Positions 1 to 11,077 of a stretch of 64,000 bases of DNA are shown piece after piece. The stretch's first letter is position 1. Every line of letters begins with the position of its first letter. Location of the stretch: assembly GCF_030247195.1 (NCBI RefSeq), contig NC_080672.1, forward strand, positions 309,535,115 through 309,599,114, in the 5' to 3' direction. The stretch is from Topomyia yanbarensis (Eukaryota > Arthropoda > Insecta > Diptera > Culicidae). Both the position numbers and the translations under genes were made by a program. The notes below the pieces were generated by a model. It worked only from the letters and a program-made list of their open reading frames with translations. It ran no database searches and was not told the DNA's origin.

Positions 1-927
1 GTAGGCGAAAAGTGCCTACCAGAACGGGAAGTACTACATAGAAAGCGGCTGTTGTTCGCTTCCGATGGCTTGAATTTAAACGCATAATTGGTATAAAATA
101 CGGCCTCCTACAAATTTGCCTAACGATGCACAGCATAACAGAACAATAAAGGCCCGAGCGGAGTACAGCTTATAATTAATTTCCAGAATGTATCACGTAT
201 AGTATGGAGTTATTGCATTAATTGGAACAAATGGCTGCAAACGGTAAAGCACTTTTCGGGTGTGGAAGCCAAAATATATTTTTCCGTACACTTTGAGATT
301 GAGATTTATTATCGATTGTTATTGGGATTATGCCATCGAGATTAACTATAAAAGCGAAAAATTAATATATTTGAGATATTCACCTTAAGTGGACTCTATA
401 CAAGCCAAGAATATTATCAATAAAAATATTGATAAGATTGCTTCAATACGTTAATCCCATTTCATTATTTTCAAAAGACCCTTTTGACGTCAATATATTC
501 ATCAATTGGTACTGTCAATATTTCTGCTCAGGTAGGTCCGCTTTACAGCCACAGTAGCTCGTTTCTGTTTTGGGCAGAATAATAAATCTTAATTTGTAAC
601 TTTTGGCGAGTGACCCTTTCAGGTTATAAATTAATTTGTAAATGACTAATAATTAGCAATTTCACTATAGATAAACATAAACCTGGTGTATTTCGACAGT
701 AAAGAAGCGTATTCGTGAACCGGATTAAAGCACGCAGTCCGCAAGTGGTTCGGGAAAAAACGTCAGAGGTCTATACTGACTGAGAAATTTTCATTTATTT
801 ATCAAGAATAGACAGTTCGATTAAAACGTTGCTTATTTAAAATACAATCAACAAAAGACTTCACTAAACAGAATTTAGGTTATTTTGTAATTCTGATGAT
901 TGTAATTAGTGAATGTAAGGGACGTAT
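1..927. other. A+T-rich spacer, nothing recognised
   Basis: No open reading frame with recognisable protein features, no RNA gene and no obvious repeat on either strand. Several TAAT-rich stretches only. It could be intron or intergenic DNA. Confidence 0.5.
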
Positions 928-1143
928 AAATTACGTAACATTTTAGTGGTGGAGAGGGTACGACAAATTGTGACACATGTGGGGGATGGGGAGTAAGCTA
1001 GAACGTTACGTAACATATTTTTACTGAAGAAAAAACAATTTTTGAAGTATTTGTTACGTACTAGGAGGAGATAACGAAATGTGTAATTTGTTACATGGGG
1101 AGAAGGGAAGTCAATTTTGGGCAATTAATGCGTTACGTAATTT
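928..1143 (-). mobile_element. short MITE with ACGTAAC-rich ends, copy 1
   Basis: The ends are inverted: AAATTACGTAAC at 928-939 and GCGTTACGTAATTT at 1130-1143. Read on the minus strand, the whole 216 bp aligns with 45382-45619. Shared features are alternating 'ACGTAACAAAT' and C-rich 'CTCCCC(A/C)TCCC' blocks. This is a short non-autonomous repeat with no coding capacity. The open frame on this strand is incidental. Target duplication not clear. Confidence 0.7.
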
Positions 1144-1590
1144 CTGAAAGCTCCTTAATGTAAATATTGATTCATTATTGTTTTGCCTTTATAAATTTTA
1201 TAACTCTGCAATTTTTAGTTATCATAGTTTGATTTAATGGTCAAATATGGCATAATTCATACGATACTTTCATGTGATGAATATATTCATGGCTGACCGA
1301 TAGGATTTGGGAGTCTATTAGTATGGATTTGTAGCATTTTCGCAATACGCACAATTGCACTTCGTTTGTGCAAAAGGAATCGTGTTCCATCGAGAATTTT
1401 AACCGTTATGCATTCGACGCAATACCCAGGTTCCTTTTTAGGTTTGATGAAAATACTATGTTTTATTCATAGCTGGAAATTGAAACTTTATGACATCTTA
1501 CAACTTCACTAAGTCAAGCCTTTGGGCTAATAATATTGTTGATATAGTAAGAGGGGGAGTTCGGAGGGGCTCCTGAATTTTTTTACTACG
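1144..1590. other. spacer, nothing recognised
   Basis: A+T-rich sequence between two small mobile elements. No supported gene. Confidence 0.5.
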
Positions 1591-1592
1591 TA

Positions 1593-2237
1593 ACAGGCCG
1601 ACGTGGGTACCCAGGTACCCACAAAACTGAAATGCCAATAACTAAGGTAATTTCCAACCGGTTTTGATGCTTTTCGATGTTTGGGATTCAGGAACTCATC
1701 CGCTTTTGGACTTGGCACAAATAAATCCGGATTTCCGGAAGCAGGTTCCAGTAGTGGGATACTATTTGTGAACTTCAATGTAATACTAGCAATATGGGTA
1801 TGGGTAAATTCTTGAAATTGCATCAGTAGGCTGTATCTGGTGGTTTTGGAACCATTTGATGATTTGACCCGGGAACGGACATTCCGGAGCAGGTTCCTGT
1901 GGGGCCTTGAGTGGCCACTCCATTCCAATTCCATTTTTTAAATTGCCATAGGGTCCCGTAACAATAAATAACAGACTTCCGAGACAATTTGAAGAGTTTT
2001 GATACTCATATTGCTAGGACATTACTAAAATTTACAAATCAAACCCTAGTACTGGTACATTACCTCGGAAAATCTGGATTACCAAGCACAAGATCCATTC
2101 ATCCGGTTCGATTTTAAAAATTAAAAAGTGGACAAGTTCCTGAATCCAAAAAATCTAAAAGTGTCCAAATCGGATAGAGGAAGCCATAGTTATGAGCATT
2201 TCAATTTGTGGGTACCCGGGTACACACGTTGGCCTGT
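1593..2237. mobile_element. 645-bp inverted-repeat MITE, TA target duplication
   Basis: The left end reads ACAGGCCGACGTGGGTACCC and the right end, reversed, reads ACAGGCCAACGTGTGTACCC. The match continues inwards through 'GTACCCACAAA..TGAAATGC..ATAACTA' and 'GGATTCAGGAACT', so the inverted repeats exceed 100 bp with divergence. TA dinucleotides flank both ends (1591-1592 and 2238-2239), as expected for a Tc1/mariner-mobilised element. The 'GGGTACCC' cores are themselves palindromic. The 135-residue minus-strand open frame inside has no recognisable domain. No transposase present. Confidence 0.8.
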
Positions 2238-2239
2238 TA

Positions 2240-3334
2240 AAGGTGTTTTTTTTGTTGGACACATAACGGTTAAACACGCGCATTTTGTACACGAGATATA
2301 AGCGTGGCAGCTTTCAAATTTTAAGTTTGTTCTAAAAGCGAGTAATTACCAACTCGGTTGTTTTCGAGTGAGCAGTACTACCCCTACTAATCACGTCATC
2401 CGTCGGCCTTGAATATAATTGGGGTGTTGCCGGGAAGGTTATTACTTAAGGGGTTACATTACAGTAGAGCACGAAAAAATAAGCACCTGTATAGATTTTT
2501 TCTAGATACTATAAAGAGATAACATGAGATCCTGTAAAATGGGATTTGTAACACTAATCGTAAAACACAAAAAAAAAACATTTTCAAAAAAAATTATCAT
2601 AAGATAGCGGCTGTGCATCATTCTTCCGCCAGCGCGTTATTATTGGAAAAGATTCACGGTTGGAAATCTATCTCCCATAATTTTGTACCTAGGACAAAAC
2701 TCTAGAGTTTTTTTCGATTTCTTTAAACGATAACAAGCTACGTATGCAGGATTTACTTTCGATGTTTTGGTTTATCGCAAAATGTCGCACTTTTTAATAA
2801 AAATGCTGATAATCACAGTAAAAACAGTACCAAATTGTGAACTTATGAAATACTTTACAATACAGTAAAATTCGTGACCAAGTTCCTGAAATTATGAAGA
2901 ATAAACCTCATACTCATCAAATTATTATTTTTATCAAAATACTAGTTCCCGACAAGTATATGCATAGCGTTACATTCCATTGGTTGGGATACTACGGTTT
3001 TTTGCTGGACTTGTTTACTTATTTTCATGATTTTCGTCATGATTCGGGGATACACTGGTTTGTATAAACTATATCAACTAAAAGAACCCACAGTTAAAAG
3101 ATGTTAATGATTTCAGGACCTTAGTTACGATTTTCGTAATTTATCATCACGTTACCGCGATATATTTTATTTATCTGGCAGATAAGCGCGATTTATGTTC
3201 ATGAGTTTAAGACCTTAGTCACGATTTTCGTAATTTATATGCACGTTTTCGTGATATTTTATTCTTAGGCTCATCGATATATCTCTCGGAGTAACCATTT
3301 CTGGTTCATTAAAGTGTGTCTGATTCGCGATATC
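2240..3334. other. A+T-rich spacer with a short direct repeat
   Basis: No gene recognised. A diverged direct repeat of about 54 bp, spaced 94 bp apart, occurs at 3117-3170 and 3211-3264. Each carries the core 'ACGATTTTCGTAATTTAT' followed by 'CACGTT' and a run of TATTTTATT. A related 'TCACGATTTTCATAAAT' occurs at 40070-40086, so this belongs to a dispersed decayed family. Confidence 0.5.
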
Positions 3335-3774
3335 TTATTTTGTAAACTTTTTTTTTTTTTCAATTTGTTTATTTGATAAGGCACGTATGCGTTAGCTTAA
3401 AGGTGCCATTTTTTCATTGTTTTACATTTTGAATTTCTTAAAACTAGGGGGTTACACATTTCAATATTATTTTGTTTTATATAATGAAACTAAAAAAAAA
3501 AACTTTACAGCTAACTTATACATATAAAAGAGGGTATAATATAATATTCGTAAGATTTGGGGGACGGGTCATTTTATGTGTTCTTTGTATAGTAATTCAC
3601 TTTATGATTTTTAGAAGGGAGATTGTAGGAGAAATTAATTATTAACTAAGCGGAACATTTTACAAGCTTATTAACTAGAAATAACTAGAAAGAGTGGTTC
3701 AAGATTAAGGGGAATTAATTAGGGCTATTTTAAAGTAGTGGTACTGTTGGGCATTTCCTAACGAGATTAAATAT

Positions 3775-4155
3775 TGATCAACTAAAACTAAGCACATAAG
3801 TTTTGGTAATATATTCAAGGGGAGAAGGGGGTGAAGTCATACATCTGTGTATCAGAGACATGGGAGGGAGAGCGGACAAGGCTGAAGGGGGGGGGGGGGT
3901 GAGATATAAACTTTCAGTTTCCAGCATCAGGAATTAACGGTCAGGATTACAGATTCGAACGGATTGATCAACTAACACTAGAAGATAGGGGGGCACATAA
4001 GTTTTGGGAAGATATTCAAGGGGAGAAGGGGTGAAGTCATACATCTGTGTATCAGAGACATGGGAGAGAGGGTGGACAAGGCTGAACGGGGGGGATATAA
4101 ACTTTCAGTTTCCGGCATCAGGAATCAACGACCAGGATTACAGATTCGAACGGAT
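3775..4155 (-). repeat. tandem duplication inside the 3' UTR of copy A
   Basis: Two units of about 190 bp (3775-3964 and 3965-4155) each begin TGATCAACTAA and end ATTACAGATTCGAACGGAT. They carry the same internal order: ATATTCAAGGGGAGAAGGG, CATACATCTGTGTATCAGAG, a G-run, and ATATAAACTTTCAGTTTCC. Copy B has a single equivalent (about 29300-29500, read on the opposite strand). The G-run is 14 bases in unit 1 and 7 in unit 2. The plus-strand open frames here are antisense to the UTR and are not genes. Confidence 0.85.
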
Positions 4156-4406
4156 GTATCAAGTATTGGGACGCCGGGCGGTTTTCCTCGAGCCGGCAGG
4201 GGTTCCTCCAGACGATTTCGTAGTACGGCTCAGATACGGATCGGAAACACACCGCGCTGCGCGTGTGATGTTGTACTGTAGATCTCGTGTTGTTGGTTCA
4301 TTCGACAGATGTTTTGTCTCGCCTTGGAGTCGTATCAAACCATCGTTGGGGTACGGTAGGCGGAAGAGGGCACTTCTGGGAATGATAAGAGAAAAGATAG
4401 GGGCAT

Positions 4407-7400
4407 TTAAATTTGGATATTGATGGTTTTGAGGAACGTGTATATAAGGGACATGTAGAGAATATCGCGGCTTGCTAGTACATCTCGAACCGGGACATTG
4501 GGTGATCTTCTTCGGGCCCGAAGGGAATCGAATAGTTGAGATCTGACAGAACAGTACTCGGCGCATGCCCAGACAACATGTTCGATTTCGTGATAACCGT
4601 TACCACAAGCGCAGATACCGCCATCCACGAGCCCAATACGCCGGAGATGTGCGTCCAGCGTGTAGTGATTGGACATGAGCCGAGACATCACGCGAATGAA
4701 ATCCCGACCCACATCCGTCCCTCTGAACCAAGGTTTCGTCGATACCTTAGGGATTATCGAATGTAGCCACCTTCCCAGTTCACCATTGCTCCATGAAGTT
4801 TGCCAACTTTCGAGGGTTCTCTGATGAGTGATACTGAAAAATTCGCTGAAGCTAATTGGTCTTTCATATATGTCACCTTGTAAAGCGCCCGCCTTAGCTA
4901 AAGAGTCCGCTTCTTCATTACCTGGAATGGAGCAATGCGAGGGAACCCAAACTAAGGTAATCTTGTACGATCTTACAGACAAAGCACGCAGGCGCTCCCA
5001 GATTTTCCCCAGAAAATATGGAATGTGCTTTCTAGGTTTCATTGAACGGAGAGCCTCGATTGAGCTGAGGCTATCCGAGACAATAAAGTAATGATCGGTG
5101 GGCAAAGTATCAATGATCCCAAGGGTATACTGAATAGCAGCAAGTTCTGCGACGTAAACTGAAGCAGGATCATTGAGTTTGAATGAGGCGGTGAGGTTTT
5201 GATTGAATATACCGAAGCCAGTGGAGCCGTCGAGGCTTGACCCGTCGGTGTAAAACATCTTGTTGCAGTCGACTTCTCGAAATTTACTATGAAAGATGCT
5301 TGGGATTACTTGCGGACGTATGTGATCCGGGATTCCACGAATCTCGTCTTTCATGGATGTGTCGAAGAATACAGTTGAATCAGAAGCATGAAAGAGATTG
5401 ACACGGTTGGGATAGTATGAAGAAGGATTGATATTTTGTGCCATGTAATCGAAGTACAAGGACATAAATCGGGTTTGAGAATTGAGCTCGACAAGCCTTT
5501 CGAAATTTGCAATTACTAACGGGTTCAAGATATCGCATCGGATGAGCAATCGATATGAGAGTTCCCAAAATCGATTTTTCAGCGGAAGGACGCCCGCCAG
5601 CACTTCTAAACTCATCGTATGTGTCGAGTGCATGCAACCCAAAGCAATACGCAAACAACAATATTGGATTCGCTCTAGTTTGATGAAATGTATGTTCGCA
5701 GCGGAGCGGAAACAGAAACTCCCGTACTCCATCACCGACAATATTGTTGTTTGGTACAGCCTGATTAGGTCTCCTGGGTGGGCACCCCACCATGTTCCGG
5801 TTATTGTACGGAGAAAGTTGATCCTTTGCTGGCACTTCTGTTTCAGATATCTAATGTGACATCCCCAGGTTCCTTTAGAGTCGAACCAGACCCCGAGATA
5901 TTTGAAAGTTGAAACCTGAGCAATAGTTTGACCCATTAATTGAAGCTGTAGTTGCGCTGGTTCACGCTTCCTTGAAAATACGACTAGCTCAGTTTTCTCC
6001 GTGGAGAACTCGATACCTAGCTGAAGGGCCCAAGCAGACAAATTGTCCAAGGTATCTTGCAATGGTCCTTGCAGATCGACGGCTTTGGGACCTGTAATAG
6101 AGACCACACCGTCATCTGCAAGCTGCCTTAGCGTGCAGGAATTGACAAGACATTCGTCAATGTCATTCACGTAAAAGTTATAGAGAAGGGGGCTTAGACA
6201 TGAGCCCTGGGGAAGACCCATGTAGCTAATTCGTGATGTCGATAAATCACCATGCGAAAAATGCATATGTTTTTCAGACAACAGGTTTAGCAAAAAGTTG
6301 TTTAGAGTCGGTGAAAGACCATGCTGGTGCTGCTTCTCAGAAAGAATTTTGATAGAAACTGAATCAAAAGCCCCCTTTATATCTAGGAAAACTGATGCCA
6401 TCTGCTCTTTGCTAGCATAAGCCATTTGAATTTCTGTTGAGAGCAACGCAACGTCCCTTTGCCTTTGCGGAAACCAAATTGTGTATCTGACAGTAAGCCA
6501 TTTGCTTCAACCCATTTATCGAAGCGAAACAAGATCATTTTCTCGAACAACTTTCGGATACAGGACAGCATCGCAATCGGTCGATACGAGTTGTGGTCGG
6601 AGGCTGGTTTTCCTGGTTTTTGAATGGCGATGACCTTCACTTGCCTCCAGTCATGAGGGACAATATTACCCTCAATAAACTTATTAAATAAATTCAACAA
6701 GCGTCTCTTGGCAGAGTCTGGCAGATTCTTTAACAAGTTAAATTTGATTCTGTCTGGCCCTGGGGCTTTATTGTTACATGATAAGAGAGCAAGTGAGAAC
6801 TCCACCATCGAAAACGGTGTTTCGTTCGCGTTATTGTGAGGGGACGCGGCGCGGTAGATCTTCTGTGCCGGAGCGGAATCCGGACAAACCTTCTTGGCAA
6901 AATCGAATATCCAACGGTTTGAATATTCCACGCTCTCATTAGTACTGTTTTGGTTTCGTAAGCGCCGGGCCGTACTCCACAGAGTGCTCATCGATGTTTC
7001 TCTCGTTAGTCCGTCGACGAACCGGCGCCAGTAGCTACGTTTTTTGACTTTTATCAAACTCTTCATGCGCGTTTCCGCCATCGCGTACTGTCGGTAGCTA
7101 GCTGGCAGCCCGTCGTCCCGGAAGGTCTTATACGCAGCGGCCTTCTCCGCGTAAACGTCTGAGCACTCTTTGTCCCACCATGGATTGGGAGGACGCCCGC
7201 GTGAGTTCGCGTCTGGTACGCGTTTAGTCTGAGCTTGAATCGCGGTATCGAGAATCAAGCCAGCCAGGAACCCGTACTCTTCCTCCGGAGGAAGCTCTTG
7301 AGTGCACTCGATTTTGTCGGATATCGCGGACGCGTAGCTCTTCCAATCAATATTTCGTGTGAGGTCATACGAAACATTGATTGTATTCGGTGGTCCTAAA

Positions 7401-8083
7401 CCGTTAGCAATAGTAATTACGATTGGCAGATGGTCGCTGCCGTGGGGATCAGAGACTACCTTCCACATGCAATCTAACCGCAGCGATGTCGAGCAGAGGG
7501 ACAGATCTAAGGCGCTCGGTCGCGCTGGAGGGGCAGGAATCCGTGTCATTTCACCCGTATTCAAAATAGTCATATTGAAGTTGTCACAAAGCTCATGGAG
7601 TAGGGTAGATCGATTATCGTCATGAAGGCAACCCCATGCCGTGCCGTGGGAGTTGAAGTCACCTAAAACTAGCCTCGGTGCGGGGAGGAGTTCCGCAATA
7701 TCGCAAAGCCGTCGGTGGCTAACTGAGGCTCTAGGGGGGGTGTAGGTGGAAGCAACACAAAGGTCTTTGCCTTTAATTCTGGTTTGGCAAGCGACAACTT
7801 CAATGCCTGGTGTCGAGGGGAGGTCGATCCGATTGAAAGAATAGCACTTTTTGATCCCCAAAAGTACTCCTCCGTAAGAGTCTTCTCGATCCAAGCGAAT
7901 AATATTAAAATCGTGGAAGTGTAGGGTTATTTCTGAAGTGAGCCATGTCTCGCATAGGGCAAATGCATCGCATTTCAAATTATTTAGTAAGATTTTAAAC
8001 GAATCGATTTTCGGGATAATGCTTCTGCAATTCCACTGTAGAACAGTGATTAAATCCTTGACCTCGTTCGATGAATTAGCCAT
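4407..8083 (-). pseudogene. I-element ORF2 (EN-RT-RNase H), one frameshift
   Basis: Start taken at the ATG in ATGGCTAA, which overlaps the ORF1 stop by eight bases. An upstream TTG extends the open frame but is unlikely to be used. Domains in order: apurinic-type endonuclease (WNCRSI, CETWL, GDFNSHGTAWG, SDHLPI), reverse transcriptase (APGPDRI, GFRKGKGT, FLDIKGAFDS, GLPQGS, LADDG), RNase H (YTDGS, VAELAA, VSDSLS, NEEADSLA) and a C-terminal CACG..H..C motif. At about 6451/6452 ten bases found in copy B are absent, just after GFRKGKGT. The endonuclease part (8083-6383) and the RT/RNase H part (6446-4407) therefore lie in different frames. All catalytic residues are otherwise retained. This is a single-lesion, fairly recent pseudogene. 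Confidence 0.92.
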
Positions 8084-9181
8084 CGAAGGATACAATCGCT
8101 GAATGAAGGGGCCATTTCGCAGTGAACTGCATCAAAAATGTTTTTACTGCGGGGAGAAAGCTTATCAAGATACTTTTAAGGGGGTCAGAAATGTTTAACG
8201 CTGTAAGAATACGGTCCACAATGTCAGAGAAATTTATTAAGCCAGCACTGTTTTCTTTCTCTGGCTGAGATATGGGAACACTTGGGGTTTTTGATGTTCC
8301 TGGAAGTGCTGGGAACTCCTTTTCTGAGCTCAGGTTACTGAGACCGGGAGCGACTTGCTTCGGTTTTGCACCAGTACTTCCTTGAGTAGTTATTTTAGGG
8401 GGACCATGAAGAGACACCTTCTGGACTTTACGACGAAGCTTGGAAGAAGAAATGTTCTTCCTTTTTCTACTACTTCTAGGCACAGCAGAAGATGTTCCTT
8501 CCTGGGGTTCATCACAGTCGCCTTCGTCAGTAGACAAGTTGGTATAGATGTTCGTAGAGACAGGTGGCGTAGCTATCTTAAGCATTTCTGCAAAAGATCG
8601 CTTAGAGCGTCCCTGAAGGGAACGCTTAAGATTTTCCTCGCGCTGTTTGTACGCGGGACATGAAGGGAGATCATGTGGGTTTCCCCCACAGTAGAGGCAC
8701 TTTTCGACATCTCTACCACAGGAATCATCCGCATGATTCCCACCGCATTTCCCACAGCGGGCTTTATTGCTACAATGGGAGGCTGTGTGTCCCAATTGTT
8801 TGCAATTAGTACAGTTCATGACCCGCGGCACAAAGAGGCGAACAGGTAGACGAACCTTGTCAAAGAGAAGGTAGTTGGGTAGGGCAGAGCCGGCGAAGGT
8901 CACCCGATAAGAGTCTAGCCAGCAATATCGTTTGCCTGAGCAGAACTGTTAACCACCACCCGAAGCTTATCAGGGCGAATTTTCGATATTTCTGTCACGG
9001 CCGAATACCGATCCGTCAGAACTCGAGAAATCTGCAACAGATTCAAACACTTTTTTTCTTTGGTCCGGAAGAAGATCACAAATGGCCCGGTGGCCGAGCT
9101 CGGATATACCTTGAGCCGGGGAGCCGATTTTATTTCGACGTCCATCTCACCTTGAGATGAACCGCCGTCAGGGGAAGTCAT
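8076..9181 (-). pseudogene. I-element ORF1 (gag-like RNA-binding protein), deleted
   Basis: ORF1 of copy A starts at an ATG that follows the leader 'GGGCAATAGGCCCGTGCAAAA'-type sequence shared with copy C. The first 88 residues match the N-terminus of the copy B protein. Near 8905-8921 about 223 bp present in copy B (24335-24557) are missing and replaced by GGCTAG. This filler itself supplies a stop, and the net loss of 217 bp also shifts frame. The remaining frame (8903-8076) keeps three zinc knuckles: CTNCKQLGHTASHC, CGKCGGNHADDSC and CLYCGGNPHDLPSC. It also keeps the basic, serine/proline-rich C-terminus ending in IVSFDG. The protein would bind element RNA. This copy can make only fragments. 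Confidence 0.9.
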
Positions 9182-9449
9182 TTTTGCACGGGCCTATTGC
9201 CCAGTGCACGTTATTAAGACAGCCAAGAAGGGGAAACGAAAACTAATACTTAGCTTGTGTAGGTAACGGTATCCAGACGGCTTACTAAAAGAACACTGCT
9301 TCACTTCACTGACCGGCTAACGGTACTCAGAAACAGAAACACAAGAAGGGAAAAATAATGAAACCTCAACTAGGCGTAGAGTGTGCCAATAACCTTGAAC
9401 GCGGATTAACACTATTTGTCGCTATAGAGTGTACGGACCGATGACAAAA

Positions 9450-9488
9450 GACTTCTATCTCGACTGAGTGCTCGATAACGAATGAAGT
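9450..9488 (-). promoter_or_regulatory. internal initiator and downstream promoter of copy A
   Basis: The 5' end read on the minus strand contains TCATTC, a match to the insect initiator TCA(G/T)T(C/T). Taking its A (9483) as +1, AGAAGT falls exactly at +28 to +33, a 5/6 match to the downstream promoter element. Copy B has the same hexamer at the same distance although the bases between differ. Such internal promoters are known for I and jockey elements. The assignment here is by motif and spacing only. Confidence 0.6.
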
Positions 9489-9539
9489 TTATTTTGTAAA
9501 CTGTATCACGAATACGATTTGTGGCTCTATAATGTATTT

Positions 9540-9973
9540 TTGATGCTCAGTGCAGTTTTCGTTTGCTGTCCGGACATCACACCGAACCTTATCAAATGAA
9601 TGACGTTCTTCAAGGTTCTAATAGTTTTCTTATACCTGCCGCTCGCGCTCGTTACTAGTTGCTAGTAGCTGGGCAGAATTTCATGAAGAAATTCAAATTA
9701 TGTGAAATAGACTTCCTTTAAATTTAATGACTATGTGCAGGGTTGTATGAAATTGAAAATTATTGGGAATTTCCTCTAAATATCGAAAGCATTCGAGATA
9801 GATCGTGAATCATGTACTAGGAATCATGAATCAGTTCCAGAATTCATAAATAATATTTTATGATTTCGTGAACTATTTATCGAGCATGATTGATAAGTCG
9901 TGACTATTATACAAGGAATTTAGAACTAGTTTACGATGATTGATACGATTCGTGAATGAAATAATTCACAAGA
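9540..9973 (+). repeat. dispersed A+T-rich repeat (relative at 39290-39620)
   Basis: Landmarks shared in inverse orientation with 39290-39620 include 'GACAT(C/T)ACA..GAACCTTA', 'GGT(T/C)CTAATAGTT', 'AGATAGATCGTGAAT(C/G)ATGTACTA' and 'AT(A/C)AT(G/A)AA(T/C)CAGTTC'. Diverged, non-coding, with no clear boundaries. The SINE-like insertion at 9992-10536 interrupts its right end. Confidence 0.6.
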
Positions 9974-9991
9974 AACTATGTTTTGATTTTG

Positions 9992-10536
9992 AGCTTGAGC
10001 TTGAGTTTGTGCGACCACGCCTGGCTGCTACTCCGTTATCGATCTGGAGAAGCTGAAGTTGCACAGGGAAAAAGTAGATACTTATGCTTGGGAGTAGCGA
10101 AACATTTTTCAATGTGCAACTGCTGGTAATCCTAGTGTTTATTGATTAATACCGGCGCCGGCCAGGCCCGAAAGTAAATCTCGGAAGGAAAGGGAAGGAA
10201 TGATTAGTCCGATACTTGCTTTTGCTAGAGGCCGTATATACTACTGCGCACTCCACAAGTATCACGGCTGGAGGATATTTGTTAGTAAGTATAGAAGTTG
10301 GATTCTACTTCTTCTTTACCGACGCCAGATAGGTGACTCCACTATCTGGACTAGATATCGATCCACCAACTCATGGACCGGGAACCAACGGCATTACTTC
10401 CCTTCCGAAGGAAGACGTGACCACAGCTTTTTTTAACCTCAGAAAAATCTCAACGAGCTCGGCTAAAATTGAGCCCTGGCCAACTGGAATGAGTAGCGTT
10501 CACGCTTACCACTCAACCGCCGCCGTCGTCACAAGC
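9992..10536 (-). mobile_element. tRNA-derived SINE with 18-bp flanking repeats
   Basis: Exact 18-bp direct repeats AACTATGTTTTGATTTTG (9974-9991 and 10537-10554) enclose 545 bp. On the minus strand the head at about 10533 carries a Pol III A-box-like GGTTGAGTGGTAAGCGTG (around 10500-10518) and a weak B-box-like GGGCTCAATTTTAG (10462-10475). The SINE core (10300-10450) matches the copy at 53087-53357, including the palindromic CTTCCCTTCCGAAGGAAG. The left side (minus-strand 3' end) ends in a repeated AGCTCAAG-type tail preceded by GTGGTCGCACAA. That tail segment recurs alone at 39949-40015. The unit may be one long SINE or a SINE fused to another tail. The flanking repeat supports a single insertion. 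Confidence 0.75.
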
Positions 10537-10619
10537 AACTATGTTTTGATTTTGTGAACTAACTCACAAAGCTACGAAAACATTTTCTTTTTGTTAGAGG
10601 CTTGTTTAGATTAATAGTT

Positions 10620-11077
10620 TCACAGAGGCTGGGTAAGTTGGCGGGATTTACGCGTCACATATTTTTTTATCATTGAAGATAATTCATCAAACACTTTGAT
10701 AAAATTCGGAAATAGCTCTAACATGATTTCGTTTTTTTTGGTAACCCAAGCAAATGAAAAGCGCATAATGTCCCCATGCTCATGGTGTTTGCGTGTTTGA
10801 AATGGGTTCAAACCACGGAAACGCCGTCACCATCGCCGGGTGGATTCCATATGAAACCTATATGGTTCATGGTGTTTTAATGTTTGTGAAATTTGGCGCA
10901 GACCGTATTTATGACCCTTCCAAGAAGCTGTGTTATGTATAAACCCATGCAAATTTCCTCGAAAAGTTGTACTTCTTCCTGAATTATTTGACACAAAATT
11001 TTATAAAATAATTCTACTGCACATTTTCTTGCTTCTCTAATAGGCAATTTGATGCGGGAAAAGAATTCATTTGTCAT
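10620..11077 (-). other. two unassigned open stretches, possible coding remnant
   Basis: Two minus-strand open stretches, 11077-10877 (66 codons) and 10811-10620 (63 codons), lie in different frames with about 65 bp between. Their amino-acid composition is more protein-like than most spacer frames here: mixed Glu, Lys, Leu, Phe and Ile, with PIREARKCAVELFYKIL and LELFPNFIKVFDELSSMIKK. I do not recognise a family. A decayed exon, an old gene duplicate or chance are all possible. No splice sites or start context support a live gene. Confidence 0.2.

Larger units (their letters stand above)
3349..9488 (-). mobile_element. I-clade non-LTR retrotransposon, copy A (full length, inactive)
   Basis: A complete LINE on the minus strand: 5' leader (9488-9182), ORF1 (9181-8076), ORF2 (8083-4407), long 3' untranslated region and a 12-13 residue poly(A) tail (poly(T) at 3348-3360). 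The 14-bp direct repeat TTATTTTGTAAACT lies immediately outside both ends (3335-3348 and 9489-9502). This marks target-primed integration and shows that the copy is not 5' truncated. It is collinear with copy B (23733-29913). ORF1 carries an internal deletion and ORF2 a 10-bp deletion, so it cannot make the full proteins. Assignment to the I clade follows from EN-RT-RNase H order in ORF2, CCHC knuckles in ORF1 and an oligo(A) tail. LOA is the main alternative. Confidence 0.92.

Noticed and set aside
4004..4566. Open frames of 73-139 codons on both strands near the end of copy A
   Set aside because: They lie in the 3' UTR and antisense to the ORF2 end. The same region in copy B is not open, and no domain is present.
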